Made by a program: the position numbers and the translations under genes | Notes under the pieces: model-generated | Told to the model about the DNA's origin: nothing | Seen by the model: only the letters and a program-made list of their open reading frames with translations | The model's database searches: none | Assembly: GCA_940671915.1 (NCBI GenBank) | Contig: CALNVZ010003433.1 | Span: 22,321,196 to 22,385,195 of the forward strand | Direction of reading: 5' to 3' | DNA length: 64,000 bases | From: Paracentrotus lividus | Lineage: Eukaryota > Echinodermata > Echinoidea > Camarodonta > Echinidae | Shown here: positions 10,870 through 22,818 of the stretch, one piece after another | How positions within the stretch are numbered: the first letter of the stretch is position 1 | How the letters are laid out: the number at the start of each line of letters is the position of its first letter

Positions 10870-11994
10870 TAATTTACTTTTGTAATGGTTGAACAAGTAA
10901 TAAAAGCAAAGGGAACGTCGGGTTTAAATTTTCAGTATGTATGCGTAGAAAAATCCTAATGCCTGTATTCTTGCATAGCTGGCCGATGCCCAAAATGCAA
11001 ATGGGTGGAATCGTAATTATATGAATTTCATTTTATCGTTAAATTTAATCTTTGTTTTTTAATCAAGCGTAAACATGGTAAAAATTAATGCTTGTTAGGT
11101 TAAAAGAATATACGCTTGATTAACCATCAAATTCTCAAAATAATACAACTGCTGATTGATATCATTGTCATTACACCATTTACACTGTATGTATTGTAAG
11201 TGGTAAATCGGAATCTCTAATAATGTCACAATCGTACCACGACAATAAATATATGTCATAAACGAATGTAATTCTCGTCGGCTGTATTGGGCGAAGGAAG
11301 GAGCCTCTTCTGCCTGGTCAGAAATGGCTTATTTTCCACAATTACATCTGATCCGGTTGCACTTGTGTTCCGGCCCTAACAAATCCCCTTATATCAGCTG
11401 TAATAGTCTCATCTAAAGGGTCACCCCTCTGGTCCGCCGCGGCCCGGCATTTAAACCTGGAGAAATTCAAGAATCGGCCAATTTTCCCTGATTATCGTTA
11501 ATCAATCAAGTGATATTACCTGGAGAATATACGGTAATGTGGAATAATTTGATTCGAGTTGGAATAAGAGATAAGTAAAGATGAGGTACACCGTGGTTAT
11601 ATTCACGGCGTTAGCTTTTGAAATTGAGGGCAGAGTTTTTCTAGCGGCGGAAAATACTTTGATCGTTGTGATCAGGGTTGTCAGCTCGGCAGAGGTAAAG
11701 ACTTCTGCTCGTTGATGAGGGGTTATTTGTTAAACTAACTCCACGACCAGGGGTTTATAGGTTCCCAATTCGAATGAAATACACATGCAAAATAGAAAGT
11801 ACTCCCATTTTCGCCTCAGAATTGAATGCTCCGTGCAAATGTTTATTTTTAGGAGGAAAATATCACAGTGGTCATAGAAACCATGGACTACACAAAGGAC
11901 GGCGTTAAAATCGCACTTCATGGAATTGGAAAGGGATCTGGGAATGAGAATTATGTTATTAATATTAATATGTAGTAAGAAAGACAGACATAGT
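10870..11994. other. Unique spacer with one long inverted repeat
   Basis: Contains a 13-bp perfect inverted repeat (listed separately) and, at about 11,270-11,470, a stretch with more even base composition and few homopolymers. No gene is recognised. Confidence 0.5.
11059..11123. repeat. 13-bp perfect inverted repeat, 39-nt loop
   Basis: TTAATCAAGCGTA at 11,059-11,071 is exactly complementary to TACGCTTGATTAA at 11,111-11,123. No TIR-element hallmarks are seen outside it. Confidence 0.75.
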
Positions 11995-12185
11995 ATGTGC
12001 GTATTTTGTGTGCGTGTGTGTCTGAGAGAGAGTGAGGGTGTGCGAGGATGTGTGTGAGGGTGCGGGTGTGTGTACCTGTGTGAGTCGGGGGGAGAGAGAA
12101 AGAAATAAAGAGACAAAAGGAAACGTATTTTGATAAATGTTTATAGACAGAGACAGAGACACAGACACAGAGAAAGAGAATAGTT
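11995..12185. repeat. GT- and GA-rich low-complexity tract
   Basis: Degenerate (GT)n at 11,999-12,082 followed by GAGA/ACAGAGAC-type repeats to about 12,175. Long frames on the minus strand here are serine/leucine/histidine-threonine translations of the simple repeat. Confidence 0.85.
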
Positions 12186-14048
12186 GGAAAGGACATAGGG
12201 GAAGAGTGAGACTTAAAAAAAAATGACTTTAAAAGCAAATATACGTTTTTTAAAACAGTTAGGGAGAAATATGAAAAGACAAGGTTGTGTATAACTGAAA
12301 TTAAATAAGACACGATTTGATATTGAAAAAAAAAAGTAGAAAGAGAGAAAGAGAGAAAAGGAATAATATTATATTACGTGAACCGATATGAAACGGACTG
12401 CATGGTTGAATTGATTAGAAGTAACGTCGTGAGGATTTGACCACACGATAATGATCTAACTCATCAAGAGTTCAGCTTTATGTATAAACACTCGTTATCA
12501 AACATTAAAAAAAAAACTTTTTTAAAACTTAATAATAAATGGCCATGAGGGGATGCTATTTTAATCAATATTCTCGCTGTCAAATCGTGGATCTGGCAGA
12601 CCAGTTTCGCATAATTTTCAATTCGAAATTAATCACACAGTGAAATCCGATCATAATCTTAGGAAATAACCTCGTAAAATACTCTTTCTGTTCATGAACT
12701 GTGCATGCGATAGCCTCCAAGTTGGTTATTAGCATATTATCGATGAAATTATCTCGGTGCCATCTTGTAATACTAAACCAGAAGGGGTCTTATTTCTTAC
12801 ATCTCTCGAATTTTACATCTGCTACCGGTGCAACTCAAGCGCGTGCAACAGGTCTATCAGTGTTGTACTACTTGAAGACTGGTGGCCTATCACCCTATCG
12901 GATCAAGACGCACGACTCCAGACTAGGGGTCGTGGTTAGGTCAATATTAGAGTACTTGTAACAATCTATTACGGTTTTTACATGTAAAAATCTAATCATC
13001 AATGTTTGTTGAATGAGAATTATTATATTGCTTAAATAAAATAAGTAATATACATCGGCCAAAGGAGGTAAAGTTATGAGAATATTTTGGGAAATACACT
13101 TTTTCGGTTTCGAGGTGTTTAGTCTATGCCTCTGTTTCTATTCCACTAAATATTATATCTGATGACTGAAATCAATCAATTAATTTGATTAGGGCCTAAT
13201 TAATCTGCAATCATTTGCGTAGACCAGCACTCTTCATTAATATATATTCAATGGGTATAATTTTGAAGAGAGTTTTCCATGAAACAACCATGGGGCTTTC
13301 AACTGATTGGATATTCTTTTATGGTCAATCAAAGACGTATCTTTATTAAGTCCGTATTTAGTCATTCATCAGCTTTCAGCCATTCCGCCTTAGGTCGAAT
13401 TTGTTTCCTACAAAATTAGAGGTTACCTGCTTTACCCAAAATATACCAAAATGTGTGCCTCATGACAAGCTTACGCATCACCCACACACCCACGCACAAT
13501 CCCTTCCACCCACTCACTCACTCACTCACATTACCTGGTCATCCTTCCACCCACTCTACTCATCAACAATCATTCCGACCCATCTATCAGCATTCCCGAT
13601 TATTTGCGGAGATCATGACACACAAGAAACGTATAAACTACTCCATTAATGAGTGTGTTTGAGTAAAACTATTTGGACCTTGACAGTTACATCCCTTTCT
13701 TAGTCATCGGGACGGCGTGTCCCATTGTTCTGTTTTGTTGTTTATTGTTTTAGTGATACGTGTTTCAATGTGACGTCACCCATTAAACGTGGCCCAGTAA
13801 TATTTACACGATGTCATTGACGTTGATTTCGACCATGACTTCGGGATTACATTTATGACTGGGATATTATTCATTAGCTCAATTATGTCAATTATCATCA
13901 TCGTGTATGATTCATGGCATTCTTGGTATCTTTATTTGTCTAATATAGCAAAATAACCTGAAACAATTAGATAGTCCACATTAAGTTGACGGGTTCATTA
14001 GAAATAGATTAACAATATCTTTAAAAGAGAATGTACTACGTTTTTATT
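12186..14048. other. Unique spacer, no gene seen
   Basis: Unremarkable AT-rich sequence. A CCCA/ACTC-type microsatellite lies at about 13,478-13,530. Short frames at 12,701-12,961 on + have no recognisable domain. Confidence 0.55.
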
Positions 14049-15532
14049 TATGTTGCAATTATCTTGTTATTTTCTCCTTCTTTTTCATTTGATTCTTTTA
14101 TCTTCATATTATTTAGTATATGATAAATGAGATAGGAGCAAAAAAAAAGTTGATTTCAAAGCCTCGATTGGGACGCGCTTTCTTGACTTGAAAAAGAAAG
14201 TAAAGAAAAAGTTGTACTGAACTCCGTGAAATGAAGAGGCCTTGATTTCATTTGACTGTAATTGATTTCCTTAATGAAGTGGCTTTCTACAAATTTCCCG
14301 GCTTCGAAGATTTCGCCTGCCCCCAACAAGAGAAAAGTACAAACTCGCCTTCTGAATCAAGCGAATTATTCCCACTACATTAATTCTAACGAGTGGGACT
14401 ACATTCGCGCCATTGACGCATTTACCAGATCATGGACTTTATCAGCACGCTAAAAAGTCCCCTTGTTGGTTGAGGAGCACTTTATAACTTAAATGTTCTT
14501 TTGATGACCACTTTCGTAGAAACACAATTTTGAGGTTGGTAAAAGTTCTTAAATGGTCTAGTTTAAAGTACAAAGCGCTTCTATAATGTGTTTAATAATC
14601 ATATTTCCCAATTTTTTTTTTTTTTTTTAAGGTCACAAAAGTTGAAGAGAATTTTTTTTTCTTTCTTGTCACAAAACTAATGTTTGATAAATAACATTTA
14701 CCATCTTTATTTATGTTAAGCACAACTCTTTCTAAAGGTTAAACAATGATGTTAAGACAGCTATATCTAAACCCTGCATAGTAAATTGTTAATGCGATAC
14801 AATTATTATCTTATCTGTTGATGGTTTGTAAATATTTATAATCATCATCATCTAGTGCCATCAATTCGTCCTGAAGGCTTTACATCTTTACCATGTTCAC
14901 TTACGGTTTTGAAATCATATTCAGATTCTTTTATAAGTCAGTCCTGTCCATTTTCTTGAAACCATCGGAGCAAGGTCAATTCGATGTCCATCCCACATCT
15001 ACAACTATTTGGTCCGTAAGAATTCACTAGCTCGAACACACAAACATGCAGAAATAAGAGTTGCAAAATTTTGATTTTCAAAAATATACACGTATAGATA
15101 AAGTTATAAACATTTCCACGTGTTATTTGGAAGAAAATAAACTGCTTCGATGTACATTCATACATTATTACATCAAATCACCTTGATAATAAGTTATCTG
15201 CATATTATGACTGTATTGTTTGATAATGAGATCGGGACGCACTTTAAACTTTATTTCATGTCACATGTCAAAACGGTCTAACTTTTCCCCAAACGTACAA
15301 CAAAGTGTATTTCAAAAATTTCCTCGAATCCCCTCAAACAACAGTTCGAAACCATTAAAGAGTTTCATCTGATTGTATAACAATATTATGAAAAATTTTC
15401 TTTTGATATAATATTTGTTTCGTCATCGCACGGTCTGTGGATGGTAGTGGATCCAGCTACCGAAAGTTAACCTATTTAAGATAATTTTTTACTGATTGTG
15501 TCAAAATACGATTTTTAATAACAGTTTTAAAT

Positions 15533-15549
15533 CGACTGCCTGGCAGTCG
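15533..15549. repeat. 17-bp palindrome
   Basis: CGACTGCC and GGCAGTCG are exact complements around a single T. It is unchanged in the second copy (40,938-40,954) although neighbouring bases differ. Confidence 0.75.
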
Positions 15550-15995
15550 CAAAAACTATTATTCAATTTAATATTTCGATAATAAACTCTTTCCTCCCAT
15601 GTATCAGGATCAAGGTCAAACGGCGCTTCCTTCTATAAAGACCCTTCTTCCGGGACCCGTGCCTTCCAAATAAATCAGGATGAGAGTTGTAGAAAACCTT
15701 GACAGATGGTGATGCTTCATCAAGGTTGCTCCTTTGTCAGTTTTCTCTTCCAGTTTCACACCAAGACTAGGCCAATAATGAAATTTAATTGCTTTGGTCT
15801 TCATACGGCTTCCTATTCACAATCCACAAATCAATAACAGAATTTCAGCTTTTGTCATAGGCTTTAAGAGAAGAGAGAACCGGGAGGGATTCAGAAATCC
15901 GTCGAAAACAAAAATTAATTTTTGGTTCCATCCTTCTGCCTTTAAGAGCTTGTGCTTTTACATTTTTAATAAAACGAAATTTGGGGCTGGTGATC

Positions 15996-16008
15996 GTTGC
16001 TAGGCAAC
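15996..16008. promoter_or_regulatory. X-box-like (RFX-type) inverted motif
   Basis: GTTGCTAGGCAAC is an inverted pair of GTTGC/GCAAC half-sites. RFX factors are known to bind imperfect inverted repeats of the form GTTRCC-GGYAAC. It is intact at 41,410-41,422. No gene start is recognised nearby, so regulation is only a suggestion. Confidence 0.35.
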
Positions 16009-18041
16009 AAGTGAATCATTGATTCGAAACAAGCTTTTGTTGTGGCGTGAAGACGGATTCCGCCTTGTTGCAATATTCGGTAGTATGACTTATTAAAGAA
16101 CTTCACTGCCAGTCTTTTGAATGAACCGACCTGCCTGACGAAATCTTCACACCTCATCTTCACAGACGATTTAGTTCGGGGTGATTTAAGCGCGTGAAAT
16201 TGAGTGAAGAAATAGTTTAGCATGAAGCAGGTGGGCGAGAGACGGGCAAGTCGACGATTGCTTTAACACCTTAACCGAGGAAACTTCGCGCTAAATCTTC
16301 GCTGGCTTTCCCGCTAAATACTCTGCTAATAACTAAATATTTTATTAAAACCAAAGTACTTTTACATGCAAACACTCTTAATTTTTCGTATGGCGTCGTG
16401 GAGCTAGGAACAAACAAAACAAATTATGAACATGTGTGAAATCAAACTTTCCAAGGAAACCAGAGTATAAAATGACCTCTGAAAAAAATTCAAAATCCAT
16501 TCCTGAGTACAAAAATGTAACATTCTGATGTTTATCGTCGGCAAAATTTCAATACAAAATATTCAAGGAAGAAATAAATAAAGAAAATGTCTTCGAAATG
16601 TATGGTTCCTCACCATTACATTGGGACTGTCATTTTTCTGATTTACCAGAAGTACTTATAGTAACCGTGTTTTTCTTAAGAAACGATTCTGTAAGACAAA
16701 TAACTTATTCTTTTATAAATAATTATTGTTACTTGAATAAAAAGGAAATTAGTAAAACAAAAAAGTTTACACTTGGAATTGTTATATTCTTTGTCTTTTT
16801 ATAATTTTATAGATATAATTAATGATCGTATATATGGTGAGAGTTAAGATTAATTGATGGATCAAGATTTAGAGAGAAATTAAAAAAAAAAATGGGTATT
16901 TATGATGAGTTACCATGCATTAACCGTATCCTTAAAAATACATTATAGTATTGCGATGTGATTGCCTTGTTAACCAAGAAAGAGGATCATTAAAGTGATG
17001 TCATAATTTTGATATAAAGTAACTATGTAAAGCGATTTGTACAAGAAACTGGGGCGACGGAAAGGGAGCTGGAATTTAAAAAAATAAAATAAACGGGGAA
17101 ACGTGAGATAGTAAGTAAGATATGGAATAATAATTATACCATCTAATACAAAGTATTAATATGGAGAGAATCGTGATGAAGGCGATTAAAAGTGGGAGAA
17201 AGGACGAGCCTGAAAGACCATAAAGTCGAAGGGAGAGGGTGGGAGAGCGATAGTTCAACCACTCAGCATGCTCAGAAAGTCACGACTGATATTTGAAATA
17301 CATGTGACCTTGTCACAGTGTCACAAATGAAGATGTATGGGGGAACTACTCACATCCCAAATTGACCGGACAAGGCCATTCCAGAACGATCACCCCCTCC
17401 ACTCACTTTACATCTTAAATCTTATCCATACTGGCTATGAAGACGGTATGCTGACGGTTAAACTCCCATCAGCTAACCCTTTGCAATCTGCCACGTATCA
17501 ATCCCTTTCATCATTCAATGCAAAGCATCGTATCGGGATTCAAAGGGTTAAAAACAACTGACAGACCACTCTATAACGCCGCCATAAATGCGTGTAAAGC
17601 TAAGCACCAAAGGGTCACGGTGTTGTAATTATCGAATCTATAATGTATTCTAACGGCGCCATGTTCCCTTTGCACGGGGTGTATGAAGTGAACATGACGG
17701 ATGATTGAGATTTAATCATCAATAAAGGAATACTTGTGAGCAAACATGACCAAACCTTAATTAATCAGGCGATTCAGTTTAATTTATTGCAAAGATCCAT
17801 TATTATATAGGTCTACACCTCCTTTTTATACTATAAAACGAACATCAGTATGATCAGTCTTTATCGATCAACATGTCGGGATATAACTTTTTACATTACA
17901 CTAACGTCGACTTAAGACCGTGGTTTTCTTGCCCTAATTTTTTTAATTATTATTTTTAAGATAAGAGACATAAGTATCAAAATATCAACTTCTTGTCATC
18001 ATCTTCTTGTACCCCTCAAGCCACTTATCGTGTCTGTTTTG

Positions 18042-18072
<31 letters not shown>

Positions 18073-18225
18073 GTTTTTTTTAAATCTTATATGCGTGCAA
18101 AGTATCCTTAACTATTATTAACATTATCCTTAACTACATTAATCTTATACCACAAAATTATGTTATCAAGTAACAAAATGAGTACGATGCATTCCATATA
18201 CATTCCTTTATCCCAATTAATCTAA

Positions 18226-18420
18226 AGGTGCTATCTCACCTGAGGAGGCGTCTCCGAGACTCCGAGACTTTTAGGAGACGTCTCCAAGACGGGGGAAATC
18301 TCGTCACTCGTGAGAAGTCAGGAGACGTCGCTGAGACCCAGGAGACATCTCCAAGATTGAGTCGCAAATTAGATTTCAATTACGTCTCAAACCCGTCTCA
18401 TGGGATGTGAGGTATCATCA
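18226..18420. mobile_element. Possible small MITE with GGAGACGTCTCC repeats
   Basis: A GC-rich island of about 195 bp in AT-rich sequence. The left edge (gctatctcacc) and right edge (gatgtgaggtatca) are roughly complementary, and the body repeats gagac(g/a)tctcc-type motifs, one of them a perfect 12-bp palindrome. No clean target duplication is visible. The counterpart is at about 43,704-43,910. Confidence 0.4.
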
Positions 18421-21132
18421 TAAACTAAAATGTACAATGTAATATTCATTGTTGTATCAAGAGATATTTGACAACACATTCACGTTTCAGCACACCTTGT
18501 CGAGATAATGTCGCAATAATTTAGAAATTTACGCAGGTTTTCAAGAATAAAAACCGAAAAAAAGTTCATCCAGGCGACATAAACCCGACTACATCTACTC
18601 AAGCGTGAACACGAACCGATAAGCATGACCAAATCTTCCTCTAAACAGCTCGAATGTGACCACAAAATCGATCGAAGTCATGTGATTTAGTGCCAATCAC
18701 ACAAAGGCGAACAAGGCGTCCAGAAATCCAAAATAAAAGATCTTAATATTATCTTTCAACTGCAACCATTTAAAAAATACTCAAGCGTTTCATTAACATT
18801 GCACAATTATTGGTTGGAGATTGTCAAAGTACGTCATATTTCTATAGGTCATTCTAAATTTCATTGATTTTATTTATTTGAGTTTATATCACCTGCAAAT
18901 CAATCCCAAAGATCCGTTTTTGTTTTTGTTTTTGTTTTGTTTTTGTTTTGTTTTTTCTTTACAGGTTAAAAAAAAAGTATTAATCAAATGCAGCTATTGA
19001 AGAGGTTTCTTGGGGCTCAGTTGTATTTGAGCCATTGCTGTAATCCGATAATGGTTTATAATTATGCAATTTGTGCAGGAAGAGACGAAAAATTTGTATT
19101 ACTCTTGAAACTTGAACACTCTTTTGATGCTATGTTTATAGTCAATTCAGGCATTCATCAGGTATATTTAATTTGTTGCGCATCCCACTTTCTGATGAAA
19201 GAGCCCCAGCAATAGTCATAGTACTTGAAATTCCTTCTTTGTTCGAAATACGATCCTTTACTTTATGAAATCCACGATTTTTACATCATGGAAATTTCTA
19301 ACATAAATCATAATGAAATATAAACTGTAGTTACCATTTACAACCTTGTCAAAAATGCTAAAACAAATTTTTGGCAAAAATGACTATTATTAAGGGTTTA
19401 CGGTTGTTGTTGTTTTTGTTTTTTTTTCCTTCGTTTTTATCATAAAAGAAGAATTATATTTCAAGATTTCACCAGTCACTCTTCAACCCCTCCACTAGAC
19501 AAGGGACCAAAGTTTCCCTGTACTTGAACATAATGTGTCAGTGCAAATACAGCGGAGTACCAAAATTATTCGGTCGGAGCAAGTCACATTCCTAAACGCG
19601 CAGAGACAACAAAAACGTCCCCCACGTCACAATTCCCTGGATCGGATCGCTTTAACTCCATGGTACCTCAGTCGGACCGCCAGACCGACACCAAAAGGAC
19701 TCCAAACCGATGACTACCTTGCCATTTACGGTAATGAAATAACTTAAGGGTCGGTTTCGAGTCGGCCCCTCCGGTGTGACTACGGCAGAAACTTGTTGGT
19801 CGAAGAATTTTTTGTTATAAACGTGCAGAAGCGGGACTCTCTGTGGTAATGTCAGAAAGCCTGTACTTCCGTGTATATGGCTTTACTAACCCATTCCCTT
19901 GACAATACATTCACACCGCATTTCCTCTTCAAAGTGGGCTCTTTAGTTGTCTGATTTTTTTTTTCTGTGATAAAAAGCATTACCTTGGTAATCAGTATGC
20001 ATCAGCTACTTAATTGACATTCAAGGTCTAAAGTGCTGTTCGGCTCTGATTCCAGTATATTGTCCCCCACCCCCCCCCCCCCCCCCCACATTCTTTAGCG
20101 CAATTCGGAAACATTGCATTTCCCTCATATACTGCACAATTATTATTTAGTTTAGGAATGCATATTCGGCGATTTCTTAACTTTTGGAACCTTTTGACGC
20201 ATTCAACATTGGGTTAAAAAAATTATTGGAGGAAAGCAGACGACAGAAACATCAAAAGGAAGGTCTCACAAAATTCCGTCAAAGGGGAATAAAGTTTTTA
20301 ATGTTTAAACATTTTGTTCAACGTCACCTGCGAACTTTTATTCAATAATTATGTGCTTTTATAAATTTATAAATTGCCCTTTTCTAAGCTTTTGGAAAGG
20401 GGTGAAAGCTCTTTTAGACATAATTATAGTAAATTTTTTTTTTTTTTTACTTTTTTTTTAAACTTTTTTTTTTAATTTTTTTTATTTTAACAGTACATTC
20501 GATATATTTATTATTTTCATATTTTACACATCACAATGAAACAAACAAATTTCGTCATCAAAGGCAATATAATGTTATTTAAAATTTTAGAAGTACTAAT
20601 CATTGTGGAACAGCACCTCGTATAAAGAACGTTTCAATTTTGGTTTTCTTTCTGTCTTTTTTTCTAATTCATAATTACCTTTTTATTTGAGTTATATTCC
20701 TCAAACCGTCACTGATATATTTTCTTACTTGTGGGCCTTTATTGAAATGAACTGAATTTACCCTTTGACAAATCGTAAACTGGTCGCCATTCATGTGTTA
20801 TCGATACCCGATTCTTGACCACTGCGTCGTTTCGAATGAAAGCCAATCTAATGACTGTATAGTGATTGATCCATGACCGCAACTTGTCCTCGAATTTCAC
20901 CATACTCAACTCGTATACCCCGTAAGCACACACTTCAAAACCAAATCAAAACCATAATAGCCTATAGCACGCGCGGATCAAGGCAATCTTGAGGGGTGAG
21001 GGAGGGGCACAAAATTTCAAATTTCCTAGGTTTCATAAGCAACCACAATTTGCAAACAAAAACTGTGCATGTTTAATGAAGATTCCTGAGGATCGGGACT
21101 TTAACCTGAGACGACCATGATCATAAAACGCA

Positions 21133-21163
<31 letters not shown>

Positions 21164-21358
21164 CAAAAAACGTGGTAAATGTGAGAAACGTTAAAATTTG
21201 AAGAAGGATAACGGCGTTATGAATCTTAAAGTTTCAATTTCATGACGTTATTTGTGGTTGCTCTCCATTTGTCTATCGCAAATTCCATAAATTGTTATTT
21301 CCTGAAAAGCATGTAAATCGTTTTACTATGTTAGTACATTGTAGCACATTGTAATATA
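18421..21358. other. Unique-looking part of the block with homopolymers
   Basis: No supported gene. Visible simple repeats are TTTTTG at 18,916-18,957, a C-rich run at 20,064-20,087, a T-rich tract at 20,430-20,490 and a 28-base T run at 21,133-21,160. Confidence 0.55.
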
Positions 21359-22818
21359 GGGTAGATGTAGGGAATACCGGACAGTAGGGAATATCGGACG
21401 GTCACCATATGTCCAGCCCAGCTGCCAACATAAGATTCAACTGAGTTGAAATACTGGCATCTAATGGTCAGGTGGTCTGTCTGGGAAGGTTGAATGCTGT
21501 ATTCGACAACAACAAGTGAGAAATCTCCGAGAAAACTACCACAATCTGTCAAGGTAGAAAATTTGCAGCCTGAAAATGGCCTGATGTAAAATTGACATTT
21601 TAAGAAATGTGATGGTATAAAATAGAATTGGGGCATGACCTCTATTTCATGCATTATGGACATGTGTGGAGGGTGGGCCAAACGTGTATGGAGTGTTTGC
21701 ACTGTACAAAGCCTGTGTATTGGGGTGGCAGTGCGTTGAAAAGTGCTAGTCAGTCATTTTTTTGTGTAGGGAATACCGGACACCACATGGACATTGTTTG
21801 TTTTACTTCCGGGTTGAGTTGCTAAGCATGTAGATCAAATAGTAAGTTGCATATATAATGTATTATATCTATTTATTAAATGTTTGACAATTTTGAAATG
21901 TCTATTTCTCTTTATTATTATTTGTGATATGTCATGATTACATGAGATATAAGTTATTCTGAGTGTTTTTTGAAATTTTGTAGTAAAATGCATATTATCT
22001 TTCTAAAAATGAATAATGTTATAAAAAATCAATACAAACATGTTAAGTTGATGGTTTACATTCAAATCAGTGCTTCCAGACAGATCTTTATACAAAAAAA
22101 AGGGTAAAAACATACTGTCCGGTATTTCCTACACTGTAGGGAATGCCGGACAATTTACGATGACGTCATTATTTGCATATAACTGCCTCAACAAATATTG
22201 ATTACCTCAATTTGTTTGGAAAATAAAGTTGAATGATGTAGCTAAGCAATGAGAATCTTTTTCTTTTGTGATTTTATTGTTTTCATGTGCTAATTAAGCG
22301 AATGAGCTTAAAGCTGGTGTATAGTGTTGGGAGAGGAAAAATTTAATTGGATTCACAGTTAGATAATATGAAAGCCTGAATCCTATAACTGTAACAAAGA
22401 AAGTTATATACATGGAATTCTCGTTTTAATGTCTTTATTTCACGATATTATAGTATATAAAAAAGATAAGACGGGGACCCGACTCAGCTTTGTGTGCACT
22501 AGGTTCACATGGAAAACCAATGGGGATTCTCTTGTGTGGGTGATACACACAGATCGCTACGGTCCATTCATGCGGAAGTTCGGGGGACAGGACAACCAGC
22601 AAAGGTCTCAAAACCGTTACAAATTGTGTTTGGATTCAAACATTTCACTGAAATTACCGGAAATCGTGAAAGAATATCACAAAAATCTCTCACACATGTC
22701 TTTTAGCGCAATGTGAACAACATGAGACTATATTTAATCGGTTTTATGTCGATTTTTTTTTTTTTGTTACACAAACTATACACCAGGTTTAAGTGCCGGT
22801 ATTCCCCTACATCTACCC
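21359..22818. mobile_element. TA-flanked TIR element with repeated terminal motif
   Basis: Ends GGGTAGATGTAGGGAATACC and the complement at 22,79x-22,818 are flanked by TA on both sides (21,357-21,358; 22,819-22,820), as in Tc1/mariner-type elements. The motif TGTAGGGAATACCGGACA occurs at the left end (21,366-21,383), imperfectly just after it, again at 21,765-21,782, and as a back-to-back inverted pair at 22,116-22,152. Such iterated subterminal motifs often are transposase binding sites. A frame of 95 codons (22,429-22,716) has no recognisable domain and is disrupted in the second copy, so the 1.46-kb element looks non-autonomous. Confidence 0.8.

Larger units (their letters stand above)
14051..18225. 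other. Unique-looking part of the block, no gene seen
   Basis: AT-rich sequence with no supported gene. Holds a palindrome (15,533-15,549), an X-box-like motif (15,996-16,008) and a TTTTG microsatellite (18,036-18,080). Short frames are not preserved between the two copies; the 94-codon frame at 41,339-41,623, for example, is broken in the matching sequence near 15,917-16,200. Confidence 0.55.

Noticed and set aside
19535..19800. GC-richer island with several cggtcgg/ccgacc motifs, possibly a MITE
   Set aside because: I could not pair its edges into convincing inverted ends, and no target duplication is visible in either copy.
22429..22716. 95-codon frame inside the TA-flanked TIR element, possible transposase remnant
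   Set aside because: No DDE or DNA-binding motif seen, and the frame is broken in the second copy at 47,961-48,230.
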